DNA from: Roseovarius sp. MMSF_3281
GTDB taxonomy: Bacteria; Pseudomonadota; Alphaproteobacteria; Rhodobacterales; Rhodobacteraceae
Length of the DNA stretch: 64,000 bases
Reading direction: 5' to 3'
Assembly: GCF_030733685.1 (NCBI RefSeq)
Contig: NZ_JASHIM010000015.1
Span: 1-64,000 of the forward strand
Under the pieces are notes generated by a model, which was not told the DNA's origin, made no database searches, and saw only the letters and a program-made list of their open reading frames with translations. A program made the translations under genes and the position numbers. Positions 63,257 to 64,000 of this stretch are shown here, piece by piece (the stretch's first letter is position 1; every line of letters starts with the position of its first letter).

Positions 63257-64000
63257 GCCTTCTGGAAATCGAGAACCTGAGGCTTGGTATCGGTGCGGTC
63301 GAGATCCTGAACGATGTCAGCCTTGCGGTGACGGCAGGGGAAATCCTTGGTGTCATCGGCGAGTCGGGCAGCGGCAAGTCTATGACAGCGCTGTCGGTCA
63401 TGCAGCTATTGCCGCGCGGGGCGGGATGTTCGGGGCGTATCACTTTGAATGGTCACGATGTTCTTGCGATGCGCGAGGCCGAGATGTGCGGCCTGCGTGG
63501 TCAAGAGGTGGGCATGGTGTTCCAAGAGCCAATGACGGCCTTGAACCCGCTGCAAACCATCGGCGACCAGGTGGCCGAGACCATCCTGATCCACGAGGAC
63601 GCAAGCCGCGCCGAGGCGATGGAGCGCGCGCACGAGGTCCTGCGCCGGGTCGATCTGCCGCCCGGGCGCGTGGCGCCGTCACGCTATCCGCATGAATTGT
63701 CCGGCGGGCAGCGGCAAAGGGTGTGCATCGCCATGGCCATCGCCTTGCGGCCCAGGCTGCTTATTGCCGATGAGCCGACGACGGCCTTGGATGTGACCAC
63801 GCAGGCCGAGGTGTTGCGCCTTTTGAAGCGTCTGGTTGCCGAGGATGGCATGGGCCTTTTGCTGATCAGCCACGATCTGGGCGTGGTGGCGGATATGGCC
63901 GACAAGATCGCCATCATGCAGCATGGCCGGGTTGTTGAGACCGGGCGGTTCAGTGACCTGCGAGACCCCTATTCGCTGGCCTTGATGGAGGCCTCGGACC
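63253..64000 (+). CDS. Dipeptide-type ABC transporter ATPase (DppD/DppF type), cut at window end
   Basis: The first 249 residues of an ABC ATPase; the frame runs off the right edge. Walker A GESGSGKS (about 36-43), VFQEPMTALNPL, the signature LSGGQRQRVCIAMAI, Walker B LLIADEPTTALD and H-loop ISHDLGVV are all present. Dipeptide-type systems often have two ATPases, sometimes fused, so the true protein could be about 270-330 residues or a fusion of about 550. It belongs to the permease operon. Confidence 0.9.
   Translation, partial: MSLLEIENLRLGIGAVEILNDVSLAVTAGEILGVIGESGSGKSMTALSVMQLLPRGAGCSGRITLNGHDVLAMREAEMCGLRGQEVGMVFQEPMTALNPLQTIGDQVAETILIHEDASRAEAMERAHEVLRRVDLPPGRVAPSRYPHELSGGQRQRVCIAMAIALRPRLLIADEPTTALDVTTQAEVLRLLKRLVAEDGMGLLLISHDLGVVADMADKIAIMQHGRVVETGRFSDLRDPYSLALMEASD

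Overview
The window is a GC-rich chromosomal segment from a marine alphaproteobacterium of the Rhodobacteraceae (Roseobacter group). The indications are a TCA-cycle gene cluster ordered as in Rhodobacter (mdh, sucCD, sucAB, lpd), ethylmalonyl-CoA pathway genes (mcl2, mch) directly upstream of sdhCDAB, an aapJQMP amino-acid importer, an ATP12 chaperone gene, and an ectoine operon with its own aspartokinase, which points to a saline habitat. I saw no rRNA, tRNA, CRISPR array, prophage or insertion-sequence transposase. This looks like core chromosome carrying a few accessory singletons.

Layout. 1-3.2 kb: a zinc-ribbon protein fragment on the minus strand, then ftsE-ftsX-plsC-flavin oxidoreductase as an overlapping plus-strand operon. 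3.2-15.7 kb: the minus-strand central-metabolism block mdh, a GT61 glycosyltransferase, sucC-sucD-small secreted protein-sucA-sucB, two small membrane proteins, and lpdA. 15.9-24.8 kb: a TSUP permease, then mcl2-nnrU-DUF1737-mch and sdhC-sdhD-sdhA-(sulfotransferase-like)-(lipoprotein)-sdhB. 24.8-32.4 kb: small proteins, a DUF1989 protein, panBC, a peptide-binding protein, a sterol desaturase-ferredoxin-SixA operon, and argB. 32.5-37.2 kb: livHMGF-type importer genes and galE. 37.2-41.4 kb: glycerate kinase, then crcB-rluC-HAD phosphatase-ATP12, all overlapping. 41.4-46.1 kb: aapJQMP behind a structured leader. 46.1-52 kb: engB, MOSC, yidC, an EAL protein and ttcA. 52-56.7 kb: the capsule-type operon kpsT-kpsE-kdsA-phosphomannomutase. 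56.9-61.4 kb: ectR divergent from ectABC-ask. 61.5 kb to the end: a dipeptide-type ABC transporter, cut by the window edge.

How it fits together. The TCA cycle (sucCDAB, lpd, mdh, sdh) and the late ethylmalonyl-CoA pathway steps (mcl2, mch) are encoded side by side, so acetyl-CoA assimilation and oxidation are grouped. Five exact copies of the palindrome TGTGATCACA lie upstream of sucC (a pair 21 bp apart) and between mch and sdhC (a pair 20 bp apart plus a single copy). I saw none elsewhere in the window, so this is the best candidate for a shared TCA regulon operator. Two genes that look like surface-polysaccharide or sulfate-transfer functions (the GT61 protein and the P-loop sulfotransferase-like protein) sit inside these metabolic clusters.

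Other non-coding structure is unusually rich. There is an array of four different perfect palindromes at the galE/ttuD junction, a 116-bp element with terminal inverted repeats and nested hairpins downstream of lpdA, a duplicated 15-bp palindrome between livH and galE, and a three-hairpin leader before aapJ. I did not find a clearly new multi-gene system. The most novel leads are the regulatory palindromes and the uncharacterised genes embedded in core operons. All calls come from reading the sequence by eye; no database search was run.
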